A stretch of 64,000 nucleotides of DNA, from contig JBIKUD010000003.1 of NCBI GenBank assembly GCA_044347745.1, forward strand, positions 57,106 to 121,105, in the 5' to 3' direction. Source of the stretch: JAIBBV01 sp044347745. Lineage in GTDB: Bacteria > Bdellovibrionota_C > UBA2361 > JAFLCA01. Of the stretch, positions 42,317 to 50,905 are shown piece by piece. Below the pieces are notes generated by a model. That model made no database searches, was not told where the DNA came from, and worked only from the letters and a program-made list of their open reading frames with translations. The position numbers were made by a program, and so were the translations under genes. How positions within the stretch are numbered: position 1 is the first letter of the stretch; every line of letters begins with the position of its first letter.

Positions 42317-43456
42317 ATGACTGCTGGTACTATGAACAAGAACCTTGTTGCACTCCACACTTTGGGACAATCTATTTGGTACGACAACTTGTCGCGTGAC
42401 GTGCTCCAGTCGGGAGAATTGGCAGGTATTATAGGCGCCGGAGTGAGAGGACTCACGAGTAATCCCACAATCTTTAAAAATGCTATCGCTGGCAGCGACA
42501 AGTATGACAGCGATATGAAGCCTTTGGCTCAGAAGGGGCTTTCAGCGGCTGACATCTGTGAAGATTTGATGATCGCCGATGTGGGAGCTGCCGCTGATCT
42601 GCTTTTGCCCATCTTTAAGTCCAGCAATGGGCACGACGGATATGCAAGCATAGAAGTTTCTCCATTTTTATCCGGAGATACCAAAGGGACCATCGAAGCT
42701 GCCAAGCGTATTTGGGAGCGCCTCAACCGACCAAATATAATGATTAAAATTCCCGCGACGCCTGAAAGTATGCCGGCGATTAAAGCCACCCTTGAGGCGG
42801 GCATAAATGTAAATGTGACCCTCATTTTTTCAGTCGCGGTGTATGCGCAAGTTGCAGAGGCTTATATTTCGGCCCTAGAATCTCGCTCGGCGCGTGGGTT
42901 GCCAGTCTCTGGAATTGCCTCGGTGGCCTCATTTTTTGTGTCTCGCGTTGATGCCATCTGTGAAAAAACTTTTGATGAGCTTGTAAAAAAGGGGACTCAA
43001 AAGGCAGAAACAAAAGCTGCCTTTCGCGCACTTGTTGGGGTCGCAAATTCGAAGCTTGCGTATGCCCATTATAATCAAATCTTCAAAGACAGCCGTTTCG
43101 CCAAATTGAAAGCCGCCGGTGCTATGGTGCAAAGACCACTCTGGGCAAGCACGGGCACCAAAAGTCCCGACCTAAAGCCAGTGCTCTATGTCGAAGAGCT
43201 TGCGGGGCAGGACACCGTAAACACCGTGCCGCCACAAACACTCAAGGCTTTGATGGAGCAAATGGAGGTGGCGCCGCGTTTGCATTCAGGTCTTGCAGAC
43301 GCTCAAGGGGTAATCGCCAAGCTTTCAACGTACGGACTTCAGTTCGATTTATTAATGCAGCAATTGCAGGTTGAAGGTGTGAAGTTATTTGCAGACGCAT
43401 TTAAAGAGCTGCTCGATTCTATCGAGAAAAAGCGGATTGCATTCAGCGGCAAATAG
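42317..43456 (+). CDS. tal: Transaldolase
   Basis: Transaldolase moves a dihydroxyacetone unit between sugar phosphates in the non-oxidative pentose phosphate pathway. ATG 42317 has AAAGGA upstream and gives 379 residues, the length of the long bacterial type found in actinobacteria and cyanobacteria; the frame can be read back to 42272 but without a ribosome site. Landmarks are SIWYDNLSRDVLQSGELAG, LTSNPTIFKNAI, the Schiff-base Lys144 in IMIKIPATPE, INVNVTLIFS and RPLWASTGTKSPDLKP. It is the first gene of a pentose phosphate cluster, 31 bp before zwf. Confidence 0.95.
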   Translation: MTAGTMNKNLVALHTLGQSIWYDNLSRDVLQSGELAGIIGAGVRGLTSNPTIFKNAIAGSDKYDSDMKPLAQKGLSAADICEDLMIADVGAAADLLLPIFKSSNGHDGYASIEVSPFLSGDTKGTIEAAKRIWERLNRPNIMIKIPATPESMPAIKATLEAGINVNVTLIFSVAVYAQVAEAYISALESRSARGLPVSGIASVASFFVSRVDAICEKTFDELVKKGTQKAETKAAFRALVGVANSKLAYAHYNQIFKDSRFAKLKAAGAMVQRPLWASTGTKSPDLKPVLYVEELAGQDTVNTVPPQTLKALMEQMEVAPRLHSGLADAQGVIAKLSTYGLQFDLLMQQLQVEGVKLFADAFKELLDSIEKKRIAFSGK

Positions 43457-43487
43457 GCGTGTCAAAAACTGTTTAAAGTGTAGATCT

Positions 43488-45050
43488 ATGGAAAATCCAT
43501 TCGCAGAAGGTGAAAATAGAGTCATTCGTCCGCCCGCAACGGCATTGGTTATATTCGGTGCGACAGGAGATTTGACGCATCGAAAGCTTATTCCTGCATT
43601 GTATAACCTCGCGCATGACGAATATTTGCCCTCTAGTTTTGTGGTAGTTGGCGCTGCTCGCTCTGCACTTAGTGACCAAGAGTTTCGGCGAAATTTATTT
43701 GATGCGGTTAAGAAACATTCAAGAAGAAAGGTTAATGAAGAGCTTTGGGCGAAATTCGCTGAGCATGTATTTTACCAGCAGCTGGATGGAACTTCTCCAG
43801 AGAGTTTTGTCGCACTGCGTCAGCGCCTTGAAGAATTAGGCAAAAAAAAGGGAGAAACGCTTAATTATTTATATTACCTGGCAACTTCGCCCAGCCATTT
43901 TGGTCCCATCGCTACCAATTTGAAGTCTACAGGCCTAGTTGAGGAAGTGCGCGGGGGCAGTCGAAGCACCTCGCTCATAATTGAAAAACCGTTTGGCCAT
44001 GATTTGCAGTCTGCGAGAGAGCTTAATGTAGTCCTACGCAAGAGCTTTGCCGAAGAGCAAATTTATCGAATTGATCATTATCTGGGGAAAGAGACAGTAC
44101 AAAACATCCTCGTCTTCCGCTTTGCGAATGGCATGTTTGAACCACTTTGGAACAAGAATTTTATTGATCACATTCAGATTTCTTTTTGCGAAGATATCGG
44201 TGTGGGGAGTCGCGCGGGCTATTTCGATCAGAGCGGCATTTTACGTGATATTATACAAAATCACTTGCTTCAAATCTTAGCTCTTTTGTGTATCGAACCT
44301 CCGTATTCACTGAGCGATGCCGATGCCATACGCGATGAGAAAGTAAAAGTGCTTCAAGCGATGCGCCGCATTAAACCCGAGCAGGTGGCCACTCAAGCAG
44401 TGCGCGCTCAGTATACCTCCGGTTTTGTAAACGGTGATAAAGCCATTCCGTATCTAGACGAAAAGGGAATCGCGCCTGGTTCCATGACGGAGACCTTTGC
44501 TGCCCTGAAGCTCGAAATAGATAACTGGCGCTGGGCTGGTGTGCCGATTTACGTGCGTGCAGGAAAGCGTTTGGCAAAACGGGTGACCGAAATTTCTATT
44601 GCCTTTAAGCGCGCGCCTGAATCACTTTTTAGGGGACGCCAAATTGGTGAACTTGACCAAAATATTTTGGCCATTCAGGTGCAGCCCAATGAAGGAATTT
44701 CTCTGAAGATAAATTCGAAACCCCCTGGACCGCGTATGCGCGTCCGCCCCGTCGTTATGGATTTTACGTATGGACATTCCTTTGGGGTTCCCTCACCGGA
44801 TGCCTATGAGCGCCTTCTGCTTGACGCGATGAAGGGGGATGCTTCACTCTTTACGCGTGACGATGAAATTGAAGAGGCCTGGGATCTTTTGGCGCCAGTC
44901 CTCGAACAGTGGTCGGTGGCTCGCGGTGGACGGGATGCTGCGGCAAAAGGTTTGGTGCCTCCGCTCTACGAATATACGGCCGGTACCTGGGGCCCTTCGG
45001 CTGCGGCTCAATTACTTCGTGAACAAAAGCATCAATGGCGAAGGTTGTAG
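43488..45050 (+). CDS. zwf: Glucose-6-phosphate dehydrogenase
   Basis: Zwf oxidises glucose 6-phosphate to 6-phosphogluconolactone and makes NADPH. From ATG 43488 the protein has 520 residues, the usual length; a longer frame from 43389 overlaps the tal end. The coenzyme site is LVIFGATGDLTHRKLIPALY and the substrate-binding signature is YRIDHYLGKETVQNIL with catalytic His. FGHDLQSARELN and SFCEDIGVGSRAGYFDQSG are further family blocks. Between tal and opcA, it should be regulated with them. Confidence 0.96.
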   Translation: MENPFAEGENRVIRPPATALVIFGATGDLTHRKLIPALYNLAHDEYLPSSFVVVGAARSALSDQEFRRNLFDAVKKHSRRKVNEELWAKFAEHVFYQQLDGTSPESFVALRQRLEELGKKKGETLNYLYYLATSPSHFGPIATNLKSTGLVEEVRGGSRSTSLIIEKPFGHDLQSARELNVVLRKSFAEEQIYRIDHYLGKETVQNILVFRFANGMFEPLWNKNFIDHIQISFCEDIGVGSRAGYFDQSGILRDIIQNHLLQILALLCIEPPYSLSDADAIRDEKVKVLQAMRRIKPEQVATQAVRAQYTSGFVNGDKAIPYLDEKGIAPGSMTETFAALKLEIDNWRWAGVPIYVRAGKRLAKRVTEISIAFKRAPESLFRGRQIGELDQNILAIQVQPNEGISLKINSKPPGPRMRVRPVVMDFTYGHSFGVPSPDAYERLLLDAMKGDASLFTRDDEIEEAWDLLAPVLEQWSVARGGRDAAAKGLVPPLYEYTAGTWGPSAAAQLLREQKHQWRRL

Positions 45051-45053
45051 GCA

Positions 45054-46112
45054 ATGGCACAGTCAGCATATATTCCGACCGAGCCTCATCAGATCGGCGC
45101 AACTCTTGCTCGTTTATTTGCAGATCTTCAAGAAGAAGGGAGTAATTACTCCCAGTCTGCAACGGCCAATCTCATCGTGCCCGTTTCGCGGGCAACGCAG
45201 CTTGACGAGTTAGAGCCCTTGCTCGATTCGTTTGCGCTAATGCATCCTGCCAGAATTTTTGTAGTCGTTATTGATGAGTCTCAGAGTACATTGCAAGCCG
45301 AGGTTTCTGCGCGTTGTCACGGGCTGACAAAACAAGAGCACGTCTGCTCAGAGATCATTCGAATCAGAGGTTCTGCGGCCGCGCTTGAGTCCGCGCCCAG
45401 TGTGTTGCGAGCCAACCTGCTTACGGGGGCGACTACTGAAATATTGGTCTGGGATGCCTCAGTTCCAAGGCAAGAGTTAACTCGTTTTTCGCAGCTCGCT
45501 GACAGCATGCTGCTTGATTCTGCTGCATTTGCGGGCAGATTTTCTGAGATGGCGGAGCTTGCTCAGTGTACGAAGCAACTAATTGACTTTACGTGGGTCG
45601 GGCTCGGAGGGTGGCGCGACGAATGTAAGCAGATGTTTGCTCGTAGTGGGGCTCTGTCATGTATGCTTCAGCTTAAATCGCTCCAGATAGAGGCTGCCCC
45701 AATGGACTCTGGCACCAGTGCCACCGCGTTGTTATTTGCCGGTTGGGTAATCGATAGGTTACATCTTGTTCTTGAAAAAGAAAAAACTGGCCGCATTTTT
45801 GGCCGGGGACCAGGCGGAATTTTATGTGAATTTACCTTTGCCTCAGCGTCTCCTGAAGATGTTGATATGCTAAGGTGTGTGACTTTTAACTTCGGATTTG
45901 GCTCAGAGATTAAGAAGGCGGTGCTGCGTCGTACTTCGCGCCTCGAGGTGTCTGCTGATTTGGGTGTTGGATATGCGGCTTCGCGTCCTCTCGAAGATCC
46001 AAGTTTGCAAGGACGCATGCGCAGGCAGTTTTTAATTGGCGAGTCGTTTGCTAACTATGCAGCCGCACTGCGTAATGCTTTGAGACTACAGCAATTAGGA
46101 TTCTGTGAATAA
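45054..46112 (+). CDS. opcA: Glucose-6-phosphate dehydrogenase assembly/activator protein OpcA
   Basis: OpcA binds and activates glucose-6-phosphate dehydrogenase in cyanobacteria and is conserved with zwf in actinobacteria. This 352-residue protein starts three bases after the zwf stop. Visible family features are NLIVPVSRATQLDELEPLLDSFALMHPARIF-type text (NLIVPVSRATQLDELEPL, then HPARIFVVVID), ILVWDASVPRQELTRFSQLA, the DSAAF segment and DFTWVGLGGWRDECKQMF. The C-terminal part (GWVIDRLHLVLEK) follows the pattern of the family. The assignment rests on these motifs plus position between zwf and pgl. Confidence 0.85.
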   Translation: MAQSAYIPTEPHQIGATLARLFADLQEEGSNYSQSATANLIVPVSRATQLDELEPLLDSFALMHPARIFVVVIDESQSTLQAEVSARCHGLTKQEHVCSEIIRIRGSAAALESAPSVLRANLLTGATTEILVWDASVPRQELTRFSQLADSMLLDSAAFAGRFSEMAELAQCTKQLIDFTWVGLGGWRDECKQMFARSGALSCMLQLKSLQIEAAPMDSGTSATALLFAGWVIDRLHLVLEKEKTGRIFGRGPGGILCEFTFASASPEDVDMLRCVTFNFGFGSEIKKAVLRRTSRLEVSADLGVGYAASRPLEDPSLQGRMRRQFLIGESFANYAAALRNALRLQQLGFCE

Positions 46113-46171
46113 GACTTCTTTCTTATTCACTCTAGACAAGGTGAGACCCTCTTTTCTATGAGTAACATATT

Positions 46172-46900
46172 ATGAGTAAAATTGAGATCGTTGAGCCCAT
46201 GCTTTTTGCCGGAGTTGTTGCCGATGAAATTATCTCAACTATCGAAGAGGCTATTTCAGAAAGAGGTTCATGCAGCATTTCGCTTGCTGGCGGGAGTACG
46301 CCCGGAGCTATTTACCGCATGCTTGCAAAACCGCCTCGAGTTGAAAATGTAGATTGGGGGAAGGTTAAACTGTTTTGGGGGGATGAACGTTGGGTATCCC
46401 AAGATGATGTGCAAAGCAATTTCAAAATGGTGCATGAAACGCTCTTAAGCCAGTTGGGAACGAGTCAACCGCAGGTTTTTGCAGTTGATACCTCCCTTGA
46501 AACTCCGATGCAGGCGGCGAAACACTATGCCGAGGTGATTCAAAAAGAATTACCCAATGATCCGCGTTTTGATTTAATGCTTCTTGGTATTGGTGAAGAT
46601 GGGCACACAGCTTCGCTTTTTCCTGGTGCTCAAGTCTTGCGTGATAAAAATCCAGCTCTTTGTGTCGCAACGGAGCAGCCCGAAGAGAAAAAACCCCGTA
46701 TTTCGCTTTCTCCCCGTGCAATTTTGTCTTCGCGGCGCATACTTTTCTTGGTGAAAGGTGAGGCCAAGGCTGATATGGTCCAGCGAATTATAGAGGGAAA
46801 TGAGTCGGTTGAAACCTTGCCTGCTTGTTTATACAGAGACGCACAAGATCACGTATATTTTTTCCTCGATTCTGCTGCGGCCTTGAAGCTTAAACGCTAA
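46172..46900 (+). CDS. pgl: 6-phosphogluconolactonase
   Basis: Pgl hydrolyses 6-phosphogluconolactone, the zwf product. The protein has 242 residues. The family signature is SISLAGGSTPGAIYRML, then KLFWGDERWVSQDDVQSN, and LMLLGIGEDGHTASLFPG with the catalytic-region Asp and His. The end, KADMVQRIIEG, is also typical. It follows opcA by about 60 bp and completes the route from glucose 6-phosphate to 6-phosphogluconate; gnd is not in the window. Confidence 0.95.
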   Translation: MSKIEIVEPMLFAGVVADEIISTIEEAISERGSCSISLAGGSTPGAIYRMLAKPPRVENVDWGKVKLFWGDERWVSQDDVQSNFKMVHETLLSQLGTSQPQVFAVDTSLETPMQAAKHYAEVIQKELPNDPRFDLMLLGIGEDGHTASLFPGAQVLRDKNPALCVATEQPEEKKPRISLSPRAILSSRRILFLVKGEAKADMVQRIIEGNESVETLPACLYRDAQDHVYFFLDSAAALKLKR

Positions 46901-46918
46901 AAAAGCGAGATAATCTTT

Positions 46919-48049
46919 ATGTTGCAACTTCGGCTCGATGCCCAACGTGAGAAATTTCGGTCTGAGTTTCGTTCCTGGCTCTCAGCTCACCAGCCTCCCC
47001 GATATGCAGATAGCACACTTGATACCTTCGTACAGGTTGGTCGAGCTTGGCAAAAGGAGCTGGCATCGGGCGGCTGGGTTGGTACTCATTGGCCAGCACA
47101 GTTTGGCGGCCGTTCTCTCTCTCTAGTCGAAGAGTCTATTATTCAAGAGGAACTGGTACGAGCTCAATCGCCGCAGCTTTTGGGGCTTTTTGGACTTACC
47201 ATGGTGGGTCCCGTTTTAATTCGGCATGGCTCCGAAGTGCAGAAACAAAAATATTTGGCTCGAATTTTAAGCGCCGATGATATTTGGTGTCAGGGATTTT
47301 CTGAGCCCGGCGCTGGAAGTGATTTAGCGGCCATAAAGACAAAAGCCGTCGTCACCCCGGAGGGCTTTCGTGTCACTGGACAAAAAGTGTGGACGAGCTT
47401 TGCGCATATCGCCCAGTATTGTTTTCTTCTTGCGCGCACGTCTGAAGAAGCAGTCAAACATCAAGGTTTATCGTATCTACTTGTGGATATGAAAACCCCC
47501 GGCATTACCGTACGACCACTTAAACAGATTTCCGGGGATGAAGAGTTTAATGAGGTATTTTTTGATGACGTATTGGTGCCACGCGAAAATGTGGTTGGAC
47601 AAATAGGGGAAGGCTGGAAAATTGCTATTTCTACTTTAATGTATGAGCGAGTGGTGCTTACCTTTGCGCGTCAGCTTCAATCTGAGGTGGCGTTACGTGG
47701 ATTACTTGAAAAATGTACAGCCGAGACCTCTGCCGATTTGAGAACAGAGCTTGCTCAGCAGGTGGCACACTCCTGTGCAGTGCGGGCGCTTGCCTATGAG
47801 CATTTACTCTCCTACGCCGAGGGCAAAGCTCCGGGTCCAGAAGGATCACTCGATAAACTTCTTTGGTCTGAGTCTTTTCAAGATATTGCGGCGCTGGCCT
47901 TGCGATGGGAAGGCCTTTCAGGTTTGACCGAAGGGAGCGAATCAGCTCATCGCTATTTATATTCACGTGGCCGTACGATTGCTGCCGGTACTTCCGAAAT
48001 TCAGCGTAACATTATTGCTGAGCGTTTGTTGGGGTTGCCACGGGGCTGA
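46919..48049 (+). CDS. Acyl-CoA dehydrogenase
   Basis: This FAD-dependent acyl-CoA dehydrogenase family member has 376 residues. It contains the standard N-terminal helical domain, GFSEPGAGSDLAAIKTKAV, VTGQKVWTSFAHIAQY, DVLVPRENVVGQIGEGWKIA and the C-terminal signature AAGTSEIQRNIIAERLLGLP. The catalytic Glu cannot be fixed without alignment. It lies 18 bp after pgl and so may be co-transcribed, although no metabolic link to the pentose phosphate genes is obvious. Confidence 0.9.
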   Translation: MLQLRLDAQREKFRSEFRSWLSAHQPPRYADSTLDTFVQVGRAWQKELASGGWVGTHWPAQFGGRSLSLVEESIIQEELVRAQSPQLLGLFGLTMVGPVLIRHGSEVQKQKYLARILSADDIWCQGFSEPGAGSDLAAIKTKAVVTPEGFRVTGQKVWTSFAHIAQYCFLLARTSEEAVKHQGLSYLLVDMKTPGITVRPLKQISGDEEFNEVFFDDVLVPRENVVGQIGEGWKIAISTLMYERVVLTFARQLQSEVALRGLLEKCTAETSADLRTELAQQVAHSCAVRALAYEHLLSYAEGKAPGPEGSLDKLLWSESFQDIAALALRWEGLSGLTEGSESAHRYLYSRGRTIAAGTSEIQRNIIAERLLGLPRG

Positions 48050-48202
48050 GCCTTGGCTTATTTCGGGGAGTCAGTTGTTTTAGGTAACTGGTTTTCCCGT
48101 CGACGGCTTACTGAATCCTGTTGCTGTTTGGCTGAATCTAATCTAGCTACTGGTACCCGAGCCTGCTCCTGATTTCCTGCCCCAGAGAAATTTCTTTTGC
48201 AC

Positions 48203-49048
48203 TCATTTTTGTTCCAAAAAACTTTTGAGCTCTAGCCAAGTACGCTCAATTTCTGGCGCCTCAATTTTATGAGCCAAGGCTATCGCGCGCACCTTTCCTA
48301 GCAAATAATCAGTTTCTGTAAGCCGTCCAGTTCGCCAAGCTATGAGCGTCGAATTTTCATTTTCGGCATGATTGCGAATTCCGTTCAGAAAAGTGTCGAA
48401 ATTGAGTTCGGGCATGCCTATGCCGTCACTTTTTGCGACCTCTATAATCTCATAAAATAACTTCTCTGCGCGGAGTGTCAGTTGTTTGTTGTTTAATAAC
48501 GCAGAGTTCTTTTCTTGGACTAAGGTGCAAAGAGAATTTACGATTGCATTAACTAACACTTTTTTCCATTCAAGGAGTATCGGAGAGGGGAGTTCATTAA
48601 AATCACCCGCCCATTGCTGCCTGAAGGCGTGAAGGCATTGCTTAGCTCGATGTCCGGCAAATTCAATTTGAAGTGAGCCCGTCTGCTTAATGTGATTGTC
48701 GGTTTGTCGCAAAAATCCTGTGCGCACCGATGCGCGTACAAGCTGTTGCGGCGAAATTATTGCCGTTGCCTCTTCGCATATACCAAGCCCATTTGAAAGG
48801 ATAGCAAGCGTTTGTGGCTCGGTGAGTACGGGCTTAATTGAACCGAGAACTGCTGCGACCTCAAAAGCTTGGGTGCAAACCAGCACCAGATCGCAGCCTA
48901 AAAACCTCGTTTGCTCTGTGCGAGAGGCGCTGATTTGTCTGAGGGCTTTTCGAGAAACTGTATAGATGCGCTCTGGGTATGAGGCCGACTGGGCTAGCCC
49001 CAAGCCCACTGCACCAAGTCCAATAATGCATATGTCTCTCATATGCAC
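48203..49048 (-). CDS. Ketopantoate reductase-like protein (PanE/ApbA family)
   Basis: PanE reduces 2-dehydropantoate to pantoate with NADPH in CoA synthesis; many paralogues act on other substrates. This 281-residue protein has the nucleotide site ICIIGLGAVGLGLAQSA, LVLVCTQAFEVAAVL, ILSNGLGICEEA, the catalytic-Lys segment EWKKVLVNAIVNSLCTLV and the C-terminal acid/Ser region ENENSTLIAWRTGRLTETDYLLG. The NADPH motif is GxGAVG rather than GxGxxG plus Arg-rich tail. It follows the sigma-like gene by 23 bp on the same strand. Pantoate function is likely but not certain. Confidence 0.75.
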   Translation of the reverse strand: MHMRDICIIGLGAVGLGLAQSASYPERIYTVSRKALRQISASRTEQTRFLGCDLVLVCTQAFEVAAVLGSIKPVLTEPQTLAILSNGLGICEEATAIISPQQLVRASVRTGFLRQTDNHIKQTGSLQIEFAGHRAKQCLHAFRQQWAGDFNELPSPILLEWKKVLVNAIVNSLCTLVQEKNSALLNNKQLTLRAEKLFYEIIEVAKSDGIGMPELNFDTFLNGIRNHAENENSTLIAWRTGRLTETDYLLGKVRAIALAHKIEAPEIERTWLELKSFLEQK

Positions 49049-49071
49049 GTACTATGGCATATTTGGCACTC

Positions 49072-49773
49072 TTATTCTTCCTTCCTTTCAGGATTAAACA
49101 AAGCAAGGCCAACGCTCAGTTTGTAAGTAACTTTGCTCATCATCAATCTGGTTTGCATATTCGAAAGTTCCAACCTCTCTGCAATCTCGCCTCGTTTGAA
49201 CCCAAGCCGCATCAATTCAGCAACTGATTTGAGCGTAGTATCATAGAAGTCTGAGGCTCTATCCACTGCTTGTTCAAGTTCCCTTTGTAGCACCAAATCA
49301 AGAGTGCCAGCAGATTTCTTATCGTGGGCAGCCGACAAATAATTATCTTCTTCGGAATTGCCTCTACTCACATCAGTATCTAACTTTGCCTTAAGCTGTG
49401 GTTTTCTCGTTTCACTTATCGCGGTGGTGCGAATAACGTTGGCAGCAAAGCCCCTAAGCCCGCCGGGCCCTAGTTTGTCTGCATCAAAATATTGTCCAAT
49501 TTTGAGAAAGGCGTCGCTGGTTACGCTGCAACAAAAATCTCGATCTCTCTTCCCGAGATGATCTCTGATAAGAACAGCAGCGAAACGTTCAAATTCTAAT
49601 AGCTGGGCCCCACTCGAACCAAGCCACTCTTCTCTATTTTTTGCCTCAAAAATACTCGTCCTGAGAGCAGGCGGGGTAATTGATTCTGGCATTTGGGAAC
49701 TACCTTGGGGTAATGCAGCTTCAAGGCTTGCGCTTGGTACGCCGGATATACCTTTTGCGATTATTGATGTCAT
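49072..49773 (-). CDS. ECF-type sigma factor-like protein
   Basis: This 233-residue protein looks like a diverged extracytoplasmic-function sigma factor. After a flexible start (1-60), residues about 60-130 match a region 2 layout (LLEFERFAAVLIRDHLGKRD, DAFLKIGQYFDADKLGPGGL, RGFAANVIRTTAISETRKPQ). Residues about 170-225 fit region 4 with a helix-turn-helix (VAELMRLGFKRGEIAERLELSN). It is divergent from the metallo-hydrolase gene with 234 bp between starts, and the PanE-like gene follows it. An anti-sigma factor is not visible. It may instead be a non-sigma DNA-binding protein with a similar fold. Confidence 0.55.
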   Translation of the reverse strand: MTSIIAKGISGVPSASLEAALPQGSSQMPESITPPALRTSIFEAKNREEWLGSSGAQLLEFERFAAVLIRDHLGKRDRDFCCSVTSDAFLKIGQYFDADKLGPGGLRGFAANVIRTTAISETRKPQLKAKLDTDVSRGNSEEDNYLSAAHDKKSAGTLDLVLQRELEQAVDRASDFYDTTLKSVAELMRLGFKRGEIAERLELSNMQTRLMMSKVTYKLSVGLALFNPERKEE

Positions 49774-50007
49774 ACAACTCCATCCACCACGCTTTAAGAC
49801 TTTTAGGAGCAGTCTCGCCTGCTCACCTTAGGGGGAACCTTGTTTGTTCTATGCAGGATTAATGCCGACCTAAGCTTCTATGTTTATGCGAGTCTGGGAC
49901 CCTTTGGTGACTTAAAAAAGTTAAGTAAAGTTAATAATTTGCGTGCAATATATATTGTCTCTCAAGCTGGGCAGCAGTAGTCTCAAAAAAAAGTCCTAAG
50001 GATAGAC

Positions 50008-50769
50008 ATGAGATTTTCAGTCCTCTCGAGCGGCAGTAAAGCCAATTGTGTGCTGCTACAAACCTCCAAAACGAGCATATTGATTGATTGTGGCCTTAGC
50101 GCCAAAGAATGCGAGCGGCGCCTCGGGGAACTGGGCGTGGCCTCATCCTCTATTAACGCCATCCTTATTACCCACGAACATAGGGACCATGTTTTTGGCG
50201 TCCCCGTACTCAGCCGTCGCTTGCGGGTTCCGGTGTTTGCCAGCGCAAAAACTGCTTCGAGAATGCCGCCAGTACATGGCGTGGAGCACTTTGACCCCGG
50301 TTCGATATTCGAGCTTGGGGACATGCGTGTGCATCCTTTTCGCATTACCCATGACGCTATCGACCCTGTTGGCTTTCGCATCACCGCCGAAGGTCAGGTA
50401 TATGCCCAAGCTACTGATTTAGGGCAGGTGACCGAGGGAGTGCGGCTTGCACTTCGTGGAGCAAATTCATTATTGCTTGAGTCGAATCATGATGCCGATA
50501 TGCTCTGGGCCTGTGATTATCCTTGGGACCTGAAGCAGCGTATCTCCTCGACACACGGGCACCTTAGTAATGAGGTTGCCAGCACTTTATTATACGAAAC
50601 CTGTCACTCAGAGCTTCAGCACGTTATTCTTGGGCATATCTCCGAAAATAGTAATAAGCCTGAACTGGCCTTAAAGTCTGCTGAAAAAGTGTCCTGTCAC
50701 GTGGCGCTTAAAACCCTTGTCTGTGCGAATCCCTATAGGCAGACGCCATTTTACGAAGTTGCGGCTTGA
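50008..50769 (+). CDS. YycJ/WalJ-like metallo-beta-lactamase-fold hydrolase
   Basis: This 253-residue MBL-fold enzyme begins RFSVLSSGSKANCVLLQTS, with the metal motif THEHRDH and further ligands in RITHDAIDPVGFRI, YAQATDLGQVT and SSTHGHLSNE. SGSKANCVLL and VILGHISENSNKPELAL are typical of the YycJ group, proposed to act on DNA ends or in cell-wall regulation. It precedes purB by 136 bp. No cognate YycFG system is near. Confidence 0.85.
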   Translation: MRFSVLSSGSKANCVLLQTSKTSILIDCGLSAKECERRLGELGVASSSINAILITHEHRDHVFGVPVLSRRLRVPVFASAKTASRMPPVHGVEHFDPGSIFELGDMRVHPFRITHDAIDPVGFRITAEGQVYAQATDLGQVTEGVRLALRGANSLLLESNHDADMLWACDYPWDLKQRISSTHGHLSNEVASTLLYETCHSELQHVILGHISENSNKPELALKSAEKVSCHVALKTLVCANPYRQTPFYEVAA

Positions 50770-50905
50770 GCGCGGCGATGCTCATTGATTTTTGTGCTCT
50801 GGACCTCTAATCTCCCAATAGTTCATTGAGAAGAAGTTGTATTTGGTTTGTAGTGTTCCCGCAAATTAATGCCAACCCGCATTCATTTTTCCCTTAAGAG
50901 GCAGC

